Translations under genes and position numbers: made by a program
Assembly (NCBI GenBank): GCA_022709625.1
Contig: JAKLIL010000001.1
Coordinates: 1 to 28,392 of the forward strand
Direction: 5' to 3'
Length of the DNA stretch: 28,392 nucleotides
Origin: Verrucomicrobiota bacterium
GTDB lineage: Bacteria; Verrucomicrobiota; Kiritimatiellia; CAIQIC01; Lenti-01
Notes under the pieces: generated by a model
Seen by the model: the letters and a program-made list of their open reading frames with translations, nothing else
Told to the model about the DNA's origin: nothing
The model's database searches: none
Shown here: piece by piece, positions 15,730 through 22,805 of the stretch
Layout of the letters: the number at the start of each line of letters is the position of its first letter
Position numbering within the stretch: the stretch's first letter is position 1

Positions 15730-17597
15730 CCGCCGGCGCCGCGCCGCGCCTGGCGGCAACGATGCCTGCGTTCTACGAGGCGGGCCTGCTGCGGGATCTC
15801 GACGTGCAAACCGTCTCGGCGCTGGTACGGATATTCTGCGGAGCGTCCCCGCCCGCCCCCGAAATCCAAATCCTCCTCGCCCTGGCCATCGGCGCGACCG
15901 GCGCCGGCCACGCGTGCCTCGACTTGAACCGGCCGGACTGGCGGCAACTGCAACGCGTCCGGCACGACGACGAGCCTACCGATTCCGCCAGCCGCACCGC
16001 GCTGTTGGCCCGTTTGCCCGCTCCGCCGGCCGTCCACGCCTTGCTGTCCGCCGCCGCGCCGTTGGTCGGCGACGGCGCAGCGGACCGGCCCTTCGTATTG
16101 GCGGCGGGCCGCCTCTACCTGCGCCGCTTCTGGAACTACGAAAACCAAGTCGCCCGCCAATTGCGGCGCATGGCCCAAACGCCGGACCAGGCCGTCCCTT
16201 CCGAAATTCTCGCGGCCGTCGATGCGCTCGTTTTACGCAAACCGGGCTCCGGCGGCGCGCCCTTGAAACTGGCCCCCGCCCAGGCGGAAGCCGTCCGCAG
16301 GGGTCTGCGGGGGCAATTGACCATCGTTACCGGCGGCCCGGGCACCGGCAAAACCACAGCGGCTGCGATTCTCCTGCAATTGCTGGCGCGCGAGACAACG
16401 CCGGGCCAGCCGCTCCGCGTCCGCCTGGCCGCGCCCACCGGCAAGGCCGCCGCCCGCCTCGATGAAAGCGTGCGCGGCGAAATCGGCGCGCTGGGCGCCG
16501 CGCTCGATTTGAAACCCGCCGCCACCCTCGACCGCCTCCTGAAGCCCCGTCGAGATTCCCCCTATTTCCAACACGACCGCGACCATCCCCTGCCCGCCGA
16601 CATCGTCGTCGTGGACGAAGCCAGCATGATCGATCTGCCTAAAATGGCGAAACTGCTGGACGCGCTGGGAACCCAAACCCGCCTCGTCTTGCTGGGCGAC
16701 AAGAACCAACTGGCCTCCGTCGAACCCGGCAGCGTCATGGCCGAAATCTGCGATGCGCGGACGCTGCAGCCCTGCCTCGTCGAACTGACCGAAAGCAAGC
16801 GCTTCGGCGACGCGTCCGTCGTCAAACTCCTCGCCGCGGCCGTCAACGACATGCGGTCCGACGAGGCTTGGCGAATCGCGTTGTCCGGCGCCGACGAGCG
16901 GCAAATCGTTGTGCGCGATTCCGGCCGCTTCGGTCGCAAGGAACCGCCGGCCGAATTCGCCGCCGAAATCAAACTGCGCTATGCAGCGTTCCGCAACGCC
17001 CAAACCCCGGCGGATGCTTTCCGGGCGCTGGCGCAATTCCGCGTGCTCTGCGCGCTGCGCCGGGGCCCAACCGGCGCGGACCGCATCAATGCCGCCATCG
17101 AAGACGTGTTGTTCCCCCACCGCCGGGGCGAATTCTACGACCACCGGGTGATTCTGGTGAACAAGAACGATTACGAAATCCATCTGTACAACGGCGACGT
17201 CGGCGTCGTGCTGCCGGATCCCGAACGCGGCGGCAGCCTGGCCGCGTTTTTCGAAGGCCGGCCGCGCTCCGTCCCCTGCCGCCTCCTGCCCGAACACGAA
17301 ACCGCCTTTGCGCTGACCGTCCACAAGGCGCAGGGGTCGGGTTTTGGCCGCGTGGCGGTGCTGCTGCCCGACCGCGACAGCCCCATCCTGACGCGCGAAC
17401 TCATCTATACGGCGATCACCCGCACCGAAACGGGCGTGGAACTCTGGTGCGAAGAACAAGCCTTCAAGGCCGGCGTGGCGAAGCGCACCGAACGCAGCAT
17501 GGGCCTCAAAGACCAACTCGATGAACCGCCTTGGGCGGACGCCCCCCCCGGAAGCAAAAAAACCGGCGGCGTGACCGGCCGGGGACTCAACTGGTGA
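15726..17597 (+). CDS. recD: Exodeoxyribonuclease V alpha chain (RecD)
   Basis: A 623-residue 5'-3' SF1B helicase, the fast motor of RecBCD. Walker A is GGPGTGKTT at residues 203-211, followed by LAAPTGKAAARL. Walker B is VVVDEASMIDL (Asp297), and the C-terminal motifs are TVHKAQGSGFGRVAVLL and LIYTAITRTE. The length fits E. coli-type RecD. The start ATG overlaps the recB stop by 4 nt. The last codon (TGG, Trp) and first base of the stop lie inside the 3' end of the oppositely oriented tRNA-Lys gene. Confidence 0.95.
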   Translation: MTAGAAPRLAATMPAFYEAGLLRDLDVQTVSALVRIFCGASPPAPEIQILLALAIGATGAGHACLDLNRPDWRQLQRVRHDDEPTDSASRTALLARLPAPPAVHALLSAAAPLVGDGAADRPFVLAAGRLYLRRFWNYENQVARQLRRMAQTPDQAVPSEILAAVDALVLRKPGSGGAPLKLAPAQAEAVRRGLRGQLTIVTGGPGTGKTTAAAILLQLLARETTPGQPLRVRLAAPTGKAAARLDESVRGEIGALGAALDLKPAATLDRLLKPRRDSPYFQHDRDHPLPADIVVVDEASMIDLPKMAKLLDALGTQTRLVLLGDKNQLASVEPGSVMAEICDARTLQPCLVELTESKRFGDASVVKLLAAAVNDMRSDEAWRIALSGADERQIVVRDSGRFGRKEPPAEFAAEIKLRYAAFRNAQTPADAFRALAQFRVLCALRRGPTGADRINAAIEDVLFPHRRGEFYDHRVILVNKNDYEIHLYNGDVGVVLPDPERGGSLAAFFEGRPRSVPCRLLPEHETAFALTVHKAQGSGFGRVAVLLPDRDSPILTRELIYTAITRTETGVELWCEEQAFKAGVAKRTERSMGLKDQLDEPPWADAPPGSKKTGGVTGRGLNW

Positions 17598-17667
17598 GAC
17601 GGGCGGGGATCGAACCCGCGACCACAAGCTTAAAAGGCTCGTGCTCTACCGACTGAGCTACCGTCCC
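17592..17667 (-). tRNA. tRNA-Lys (anticodon UUU) with encoded CCA
   Basis: The minus strand folds into a complete cloverleaf. The acceptor GGGACGG (17667-17661) pairs with CCGTCTC (17602-17596), including one G-U pair. The D stem is GCTC/GAGC and the anticodon stem is CGAGC/GCTTG. The anticodon loop CTTTTAA has TTT at positions 34-36, and the T arm is GCGGG-TTCGATC-CCCGC. The discriminator A and CCA (17595-17592) are genomically encoded. The CCA and discriminator overlap the end of recD on the other strand. The gene lies back to back with mnmE, whose product acts on this tRNA's wobble base. Confidence 0.95.
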
Positions 17668-17864
17668 TCCAACGTGTTTGCAGCGCGCAAATCTGCGGGC
17701 GTTTTTACGCTACCCCATCCGCCCCGACAAGCAAAAATCCATTTTCCGCGCACCGGCGGGACCTCCGGACCTCGGGACGACGGTTTGCATTCCCTTTGTT
17801 TCCTGCTTCAGGTTGCCGGCCGTCCATTTCGACATTGGATAGGGCCCTCTTTCCGCCTCCGCTA

Positions 17865-17893
17865 TTGCGACGACGTTCGATTGGGTGTATCAA
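17865..17893 (+). promoter_or_regulatory. Candidate mnmE promoter giving a near-leaderless transcript
   Basis: TTGCGA (17865-17870) and TATCAA (17888-17893) are spaced by 17 nt in the 235-nt gap between tRNA-Lys and mnmE. Each hexamer is 4/6 to consensus. Transcription would start at about 17900, a few bases from the ATG at 17903. No Shine-Dalgarno is visible before that ATG. I saw nothing else convincing in this gap. Confidence 0.4.
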
Positions 17894-17902
17894 ACTGCCC
17901 GC

Positions 17903-19288
17903 ATGTCCCTGCCGCATCCAACCGAAACCATTGCCGCCATCGCCACCGCCCCCGGTACAGGCGCCATCGCCATCGTCCGCCTCTCGGGCCCCGACGCCTT
18001 GGCCTTGGCCGATCGAATTTTCATTTGTCCCGCGCCGCGCCCCTCCCAACGCCCACCGGGCACTTTTGTTCATGGTCAAGCGGTGGCGCCATCTTCCGGC
18101 GAGGTCTTGGACGACGCCTTGTTGCTTGTTTTCCATGCTCCGCACTCCTACACGGGCGAAAATTCAATCGAAATCCAATGCCATGGCGGTTCGCAAGCCG
18201 CCCAGCGCATCCTCGCCGCGCTTTTTTCCATTGGCGCGCGCCAGGCGGAGCCCGGCGAATTCACCAAACGTGCGTTTTTGAACGGAAAGATCGACCTGAC
18301 CCAGGCCGAAGCCGTAGCCGATCTCATCCACGCCCGTTCCGAGCGCGCCGCCCGCCTCGCCTCGGCCCAACTTGCCGATGCGCTCGGAATCCGGATTCGC
18401 GGCATTTACGACGACTTGCTGGGCGTTACCGCCGACATCGAAGCCATGCTGGATTTTCCAGATGATGAACTTCCCCAACATGTTCCGACAGAATTATCCG
18501 GCCGTCTCGAGGCTGTTTCCCGCCACATCCAGGCGCTGTTGGACACCTGGCAAGAAGGCCATGTCTTGCGCGAAGGAGCCCGAATCGTCATTGCGGGCGC
18601 CCCCAACGTCGGGAAATCCACCCTGTTGAACCTGCTGGCGGGTCGCGACCGCGCCATTACCTCCCCCCACCCCGGAACGACCCGGGACACGATCGAAGAG
18701 GCCGTGGTTCTGCTCGGATACCCCATGCAACTCATCGATACCGCCGGTTTGCGGGACGCGCCCGGCGAAATCGAACAAGAAGGCATTCGCCGCACCCACC
18801 GCGCCCTTTCCCAGGCGGATCTTTGCGTTTTCCTTGTGGATGCTTCCAACAATCTTTCCGCCGCCGAAAAAGCCTTCCTCGCGGCCCACAAACCCGAAAA
18901 ATTGCTCGTTTTGCTCAATAAAATCGATTTGGGACAAAAAATCAGGACGGAAAATCTACCCGGCCTCGATTCCATGCCGATTTCGCTCAAAATAGATCCT
19001 CCAATTGCCAAAATTTCCGGAAAAATCGTCCAAAAAATATTGCGCACACCCCATGGAAGCGATCATGCGGAGCTTGCAATATCCGCCAGGCATAGGAATC
19101 TGCTTCTTTCTGCCTTGGAGGATATTAAATTTGCATTACATCATCTGAAAACGGGCTCGGAGGCCGATTTTTTTCCTGCTGCCAACCATGCCAGGGCCGC
19201 TTTGGATCAAATCGGCTATGTTTTCGGAAAAAACTGTCAGGAAGAGTTGCTCGACGCCATATTTTCAAGGTTTTGTGTAGGAAAATAG
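17903..19288 (+). CDS. mnmE: tRNA uridine-5-carboxymethylaminomethyl(34) synthesis GTPase MnmE
   Basis: With MnmG, this GTPase builds the cmnm5 group on U34 of tRNAs reading NNA/NNG codons, such as tRNA-Lys(UUU). The 461-residue product has the folate-binding N-terminal domain (ETIAAIATAPGTGAIAIVRLSG), the ENSIEIQCHGG and GEFTKRAFLNGKIDLTQAEAVADLI segments, and a G domain with GAPNVGKST (232-240), DTAGLRD and NKID. The C-terminus FCVGK carries the catalytic Cys of the CxGK motif. I prefer the ATG at 17903 over an in-frame GTG at 17885: the family begins a few residues before ETIAAIAT, and the GTG lies next to the putative -10. The 3' third is more A/T-rich than the 5' part. Confidence 0.96.
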   Translation: MSLPHPTETIAAIATAPGTGAIAIVRLSGPDALALADRIFICPAPRPSQRPPGTFVHGQAVAPSSGEVLDDALLLVFHAPHSYTGENSIEIQCHGGSQAAQRILAALFSIGARQAEPGEFTKRAFLNGKIDLTQAEAVADLIHARSERAARLASAQLADALGIRIRGIYDDLLGVTADIEAMLDFPDDELPQHVPTELSGRLEAVSRHIQALLDTWQEGHVLREGARIVIAGAPNVGKSTLLNLLAGRDRAITSPHPGTTRDTIEEAVVLLGYPMQLIDTAGLRDAPGEIEQEGIRRTHRALSQADLCVFLVDASNNLSAAEKAFLAAHKPEKLLVLLNKIDLGQKIRTENLPGLDSMPISLKIDPPIAKISGKIVQKILRTPHGSDHAELAISARHRNLLLSALEDIKFALHHLKTGSEADFFPAANHARAALDQIGYVFGKNCQEELLDAIFSRFCVGK

Positions 19289-19318
19289 TTGTCAGGATTT
19301 CCTATTGGCCTTTAATAT
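19289..19318 (+). promoter_or_regulatory. Candidate mnmG promoter
   Basis: TTGTCA (5/6 match) at 19289-19294, immediately after the mnmE stop, and TAATAT (19313-19318) are spaced by 18 nt. The start would be near 19325, giving a short leader. The bases before the mnmG ATG are pyrimidines (C/T run), so there is no Shine-Dalgarno sequence. Confidence 0.4.
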
Positions 19319-19352
19319 TGTTATTTGTTTCACGATATTATCCCCCTCCCCC

Positions 19353-21260
19353 ATGAATTCGTTTGACGTGATTGTGATTGGAGGAGGACACGCCGGTTGC
19401 GAGGCGGCTTTAGCCGCTGCCCGGATGGGTGTCCGGACCGCCCTGGTCACAATGGATCTGCAAGCCGTAGCGCGCATGTCGTGCAATCCATCGATCGGCG
19501 GCATCGCCAAATCACACATGGTCTTCGAGCTCGACGCCTTGGGCGGCGAAATGGCGTTGAACACCGACTGCACTGGGATCCAGTTCCGGGTTCTGAACAT
19601 GCGCAAAGGCCCCGCCGTTCGCGCCAACCGGGTTCAATGCGACAAACCGGCCTATTCCGCGCGCATGCTTTCCGTTTTGCGGGCCCAGGAAAATCTAACT
19701 CTCGTCCAAGGCCAAATCGAAGCCGTCAAAGCCAAAAACGACCGAATTATTGGAGTTTTTGGGGAAAATACAGGGTTTTTGGAGGCAAAAGCCGTGGTTT
19801 TGACCGCCGGAACCTTTCTGCGCGGCAAAATCCACATCGGAAAATCCGCTGTTGGCGCCGGCCGGATCGGCGAACCATCCGAGGAACACCTCAGCCTCCA
19901 ATTGATGGATTTCGGCTTCAAAACGGAACGCCTCAAGACCGGAACGCCGCCGCGCCTACACAAAGACAGCATCGATTACGCAAAAATGCTTATTCAGCCA
20001 GGCGAACTCCCACCTCCGTTTTTTGGGTGGCGTTGCCGGTCGGCCCGCGGATTGTTCCACGTGGAACAATCCGGCCGCGGCCAGGTTTCCTCCGACCAGA
20101 CTTCTCCCCATGTTCCACATGGAACAATCGACCTGCCGCCATTCGCACCTTGGGTTCCCGGGGAGAACCAGATGCCCTGTTGGCTCACGCATACGAATTC
20201 CCGCACCTTGGAAATCATCCGCGCGCATCTTTCGGATTCCGCTTTGTACGGCGGACTGATCGAGGGCACGGGCGTCCGCTATTGTCCATCCATTGAAGAC
20301 AAAGTGGTTAAATTCGCCGAGAACGCAGAACATCATGTTTTTATCGAACCGGAGGGTCGGAATGTGTTGGAAGCCTATCCAAACGGCACATCCAACAGCC
20401 TGCCGGTCGACATACAGCTAGAGATGATTCGTTCCATATCGGGACTCGAGCGGGCGGAATTTCTGGCGCCTGGATATGCCATCGAATACGACTTTTTCGA
20501 TCCTACCCAATTGAATCCAACGCTTGAAACCAAGAGGGTTGGGGGACTGTATTTTGCGGGGCAGGTCAATGGCACGACTGGATATGAAGAAGCGGCTGCA
20601 CAAGGGTTTATGGCAGGCGCCAACGCCGCGTTGCATCTCATTGGCGGAAAGAGTATTACTTTGAAACGCCACGAGGCTTATATTGGCGTCATGATCGACG
20701 ATTTGGTGACGAAAGGGACGAACGAACCCTATCGGATGTTCACTTCGCGGGCGGAGCACCGGCTGCTGCTGCGACAGGACAATGCCGCATTTCGCCTGCA
20801 CGGCCAAGCGGGGGAAATCGGCATCGTGCCGGGAGAACGACTGCAGGAAATTCGAGCGATGGAGCGCGCCATTGCCGCCGAAATCGACCATCTCCGGCGC
20901 AGCCGCTACGAGGGTCTGTCTCTGGACCAATGGCTGAAGCGGCCGGAGACAACCTATGCGACGATGCCCACGCGGAAAGACGATTTGTCGGCCGAAGTCG
21001 TGGAGCAGGTCGAGTTCGAGGTGAAATACGCCGGGTACATCGAGCGGGAATTGCGCCAAATCGCCCGGGCGGAAGAAATCGCCCGCCACAAGATCCCAGC
21101 CGATCTCGACTACCACGCCATCGGCGCTTTGCGCTACGAATCCAGGGAAAAACTATCCGCCATTCGTCCGCACGATCTTGGCCAAGCCGCCCGAATCTCC
21201 GGCGTCACGCCGGCCGATATTGCCATCCTGTCGGTCTGGCTTAAAAAACATTCGAAATAG
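19353..21260 (+). CDS. mnmG: tRNA uridine-5-carboxymethylaminomethyl(34) synthesis enzyme MnmG
   Basis: This FAD enzyme partners MnmE in U34 modification. The 635-residue product has the Rossmann FAD motif VIGGGHAGCEAA (GGGHAG, residues 10-15), NPSIGGIAKSHMVFELDALGG, the KTGTPPRLHKDSIDY region, CPSIEDK, GLYFAGQVNGTTGYEEAAAQG, and the C-terminal TSRAEHRLLLRQDNA and RYESREKLSAIRPHDLGQAARISGV blocks. Residues about 225-270, between FF and QMPCW, are roughly 35 longer than in E. coli MnmG as I recall it. This stretch contains both parS-like sites (20053-20068 and 20111-20126), read in two different frames as LFHVEQ and VPHGT. The ATG at 19353 was chosen because the family begins only a few residues before the FAD motif. 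Confidence 0.96.
   Translation: MNSFDVIVIGGGHAGCEAALAAARMGVRTALVTMDLQAVARMSCNPSIGGIAKSHMVFELDALGGEMALNTDCTGIQFRVLNMRKGPAVRANRVQCDKPAYSARMLSVLRAQENLTLVQGQIEAVKAKNDRIIGVFGENTGFLEAKAVVLTAGTFLRGKIHIGKSAVGAGRIGEPSEEHLSLQLMDFGFKTERLKTGTPPRLHKDSIDYAKMLIQPGELPPPFFGWRCRSARGLFHVEQSGRGQVSSDQTSPHVPHGTIDLPPFAPWVPGENQMPCWLTHTNSRTLEIIRAHLSDSALYGGLIEGTGVRYCPSIEDKVVKFAENAEHHVFIEPEGRNVLEAYPNGTSNSLPVDIQLEMIRSISGLERAEFLAPGYAIEYDFFDPTQLNPTLETKRVGGLYFAGQVNGTTGYEEAAAQGFMAGANAALHLIGGKSITLKRHEAYIGVMIDDLVTKGTNEPYRMFTSRAEHRLLLRQDNAAFRLHGQAGEIGIVPGERLQEIRAMERAIAAEIDHLRRSRYEGLSLDQWLKRPETTYATMPTRKDDLSAEVVEQVEFEVKYAGYIERELRQIARAEEIARHKIPADLDYHAIGALRYESREKLSAIRPHDLGQAARISGVTPADIAILSVWLKKHSK
20053..20068. promoter_or_regulatory. 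parS site (ParB-binding palindrome) inside mnmG
   Basis: TGTTCCACGTGGAACA matches the recalled bacterial parS consensus TGTTNCACGTGNAACA at every defined position. The perfect palindrome extends to 26 bp (20048-20073). It sits in a putative loop insertion of mnmG. Confidence 0.85.
20111..20126. promoter_or_regulatory. Second parS-like site inside mnmG (one mismatch)
   Basis: TGTTCCACATGGAACA differs from the first site by one base (G to A in the central CACGTG). It lies 58 bp downstream of the first site, in a different reading frame. It is probably a weaker ParB site. Confidence 0.65.
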
Positions 21261-21283
21261 CGAACGGGATTTTATAATTTATG

Positions 21284-21308
21284 TAATATATTGTACTGCA
21301 ATATATTA
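21284..21308. terminator. A/T-rich hairpin between convergent genes
   Basis: Arms TAATATATTG and CAATATATTA, a 10-bp perfect inverted repeat with a 5-nt loop, lie in the 57-nt A/T-rich gap between the ends of mnmG and the anti-sigma-like gene. It could be a bidirectional terminator, but the stem is almost all A-T with no G/C core, so this is uncertain. Confidence 0.35.
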
Positions 21309-21317
21309 TATATTGGT

Positions 21318-22025
21318 TTATCGTCCGAGAAGATGGACTGCCGCAAGAACGACGGGGCCGCCGGCATCGGCCCACCGGGCAGGAAACGCGCCGGGATGGG
21401 CGATCATGCGATTGAGTTTGGCCATGTGTTCCCGGGGCGGCAGGAGCAATTCGGAGCGAATGGACGCCGCCTGCCAATCCGAATCCGCGCGGGGCAATTG
21501 GGCGGCCGTCTTGACCGCCATGCCGGCCAAATACTGGGTGAATCCCGAACCTGAAAAGCCCTCGCCGAACCGACCGTCGATTCCTTGTTTCCGCAACAGG
21601 AATGCCATACCGGACCGAATGGCATGGGCATGGGGGCCATCCAGGGGCGAAGGCTCGCCATGCATCAGGGCTAACAACGCCAAGGCCGTCACGCCCACGT
21701 CGTACCGGGGACGCGCATTCCGGGGATCGCTGGACCAGGCGCCGTCGGACCGCTGGGTGGCCAACAAAAGTTCGCTGGGCCGGGCATCCGCAGACACCGG
21801 AACGGGACGGAAAAGCCGCCAACCGACCCCGACCAGCAGCGCGAAGACCGCCGCCGCGGCGGCCATTCGCGGCAACCAGGAATAGCGGGGCGGGGCAGGG
21901 CGGCGCAGGCGCGCCAATGTGCGCGTGGAGAAATCGGCGGATGGCTCCGGCGGGGTCTGGGCCCGCAGACGAGCCAGCAAGTCGGCGAACCGCGGTTCCG
22001 CGAGGGGATCAGGACTTCTCTTCAC
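21318..22025 (-). CDS. Putative anti-sigma factor: one TM helix plus extracytoplasmic prenyltransferase/squalene-oxidase-repeat domain
   Basis: A 235-residue protein starting with GTG at 22025, preceded by AGGAG 7 nt upstream and overlapping the end of the ECF sigma gene by 17 nt. Residues 1-50 are a short cytoplasmic region (PRFADLLARLRAQ, ADFSTRTLARLRRP) resembling the N-terminus of membrane anti-sigma factors, but without the Zn-binding HxxxCxxC motif. Residues 54-72 (MAAAAAVFALLVGVGWRLF) form a single membrane helix. Residues about 82-235 contain toroid-repeat features such as QRSDGAWSSDP, YDVGVTALALLALM, GMAFLLRKQGIDGRF and GFTQYLAGMAVKTA. The anti-sigma role is inferred from gene position and topology. 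The toroid domain is the likely sensor or a structural partner. Confidence 0.65.
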   Translation of the reverse strand: MKRSPDPLAEPRFADLLARLRAQTPPEPSADFSTRTLARLRRPAPPRYSWLPRMAAAAAVFALLVGVGWRLFRPVPVSADARPSELLLATQRSDGAWSSDPRNARPRYDVGVTALALLALMHGEPSPLDGPHAHAIRSGMAFLLRKQGIDGRFGEGFSGSGFTQYLAGMAVKTAAQLPRADSDWQAASIRSELLLPPREHMAKLNRMIAHPGAFPARWADAGGPVVLAAVHLLGR

Positions 22026-22560
22026 GGTAGATCTCCTGCAAGGCGGCCAGCGCATTGAACACGCGCGATTTGACCGTTCCCACGGGAATGCGGACGATGG
22101 CGGCGATTTCGTCGTAGGAAAGGCCCTGGTGCACGGCCAGCACGAGGACGTCGCGCAATTTGGGCGAGAGACGGTCCAGCGCGGCCTGGACGTCGAGCTG
22201 CCGCCGGAGCCGGCCGAGGCCGCCATCGGTGGCCGCTGGCATTTCCCGGCGATAGCGGTCGGCAAAGAGCTTGAACCGGACCTGCCGACGGACGTAATCG
22301 AGCCAAACATGGCGCGCCAAGGTGTAGAGGAACGTCGTGAACTTGGCCGTCGGCCGGTATTTTTTGCGATAGTTCCATAGGCGCAGAAACGTTTCCTGGG
22401 CGAGATCTTCGCCATGGGAAGAAGCGCCCAGCCGGACGAAATAGTTCAGGAGCGGCCGCTGATGGCGGAGAACCAATGCCCGGAAGGCCTCTTCGCGTTC
22501 TGCCCGCACCAAGGCCATCAAGGCAAAATCGTCTTTTTCAGGCTGGACGCCGGCGGACAT
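22009..22560 (-). CDS. ECF-family RNA polymerase sigma factor
   Basis: A 183-residue sigma70-family ECF factor. Region 2 is visible in FALMALVRAEREEAFRALVLRHQ, then GEDLAQETFLRLWNYRKKY and TTFLYTLARHVWLDYVRR. Region 4 is RDVLVLAVHQGLSYDEIAAIVRIPVGTVKSRVFNALAAL, a standard helix-turn-helix (positions about 140-175). There is no region 3, as expected. The ATG at 22560 keeps the usual ECF N-terminus. An in-frame GTG at 22617 would add a Cys-rich extension unlike the family. Neither start has a good Shine-Dalgarno. The stop overlaps the start of the putative anti-sigma gene. It is divergent from the secreted toroid gene, a likely target. Confidence 0.92.
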   Translation of the reverse strand: MSAGVQPEKDDFALMALVRAEREEAFRALVLRHQRPLLNYFVRLGASSHGEDLAQETFLRLWNYRKKYRPTAKFTTFLYTLARHVWLDYVRRQVRFKLFADRYRREMPAATDGGLGRLRRQLDVQAALDRLSPKLRDVLVLAVHQGLSYDEIAAIVRIPVGTVKSRVFNALAALQEIYREEKS

Positions 22561-22635
22561 AAGGCGGCATTGTTGACCCGGTTGCGCGCAAAAGCAACGT
22601 ATTTGGCACCGACGCACGGGACGGGACGAAACCTT

Positions 22636-22660
22636 GAACCCGGGGCGGGCCGGCGGCGTT
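22636..22660 (+). promoter_or_regulatory. Candidate ECF-type promoter for the secreted toroid gene
   Basis: GAACC (22636-22640) and CGTT (22657-22660), separated by 16 nt, match the general ECF pattern of an AAC-containing -35 and a CGT-type -10. It points toward the toroid gene at 22806 and would give a leader of about 140 nt containing both REP-like hairpins. A sigma70 reading (TTGAAC ... TATAAA) would need a 21-nt spacer, which is too long. Confidence 0.35.
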
Positions 22661-22687
22661 TATAAAAGCAGAATTGGCATACTTCTC

Positions 22688-22707
22688 GGGCGACACGGAG
22701 GTCGCCC
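22688..22707 (+). repeat. REP-like hairpin 1, loop ACGGAG
   Basis: GGGCGAC-ACGGAG-GTCGCCC: a 7-bp perfect G/C-rich stem with a 6-nt loop, in the 245-nt divergent region between the ECF sigma and toroid genes. See the second hairpin, which has the same loop on the opposite strand. Confidence 0.6.
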
Positions 22708-22746
22708 CTCCGGTTGCGGAATCAGGCGACTACGGCCGTTCCGAAG

Positions 22747-22766
22747 GGTCGGGCTCCGTCCCGACC
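22747..22766 (-). repeat. REP-like hairpin 2, loop ACGGAG on the minus strand
   Basis: Read on the minus strand this is GGTCGGG-ACGGAG-CCCGACC. It has the same 7-6-7 architecture and identical loop as hairpin 1, in inverted orientation, with start points 59 bp apart. Between them CGGAA (22717-22721) and TTCCG (22739-22743) form a further short inverted repeat, so the whole block is a compound element. Confidence 0.6.
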
Positions 22767-22805
22767 AGAGATGGAAACTCGAATTTTTTAGAAAGGAAAA
22801 GCGGG

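Noticed and set aside
19326..19334. TGTTTCACG just upstream of mnmG, looking like half a parS
   Set aside because: Only the left half matches. The right side (ATATTAT) does not continue the palindrome, so it is not a ParB site by sequence.
22674..22805. N-terminal extension of the secreted toroid protein from an upstream in-frame ATG at 22674
   Set aside because: It would translate through both REP-like hairpins and place the signal peptide 44 residues in. The ATG at 22806 has a ribosome-binding site and a proper signal peptide.
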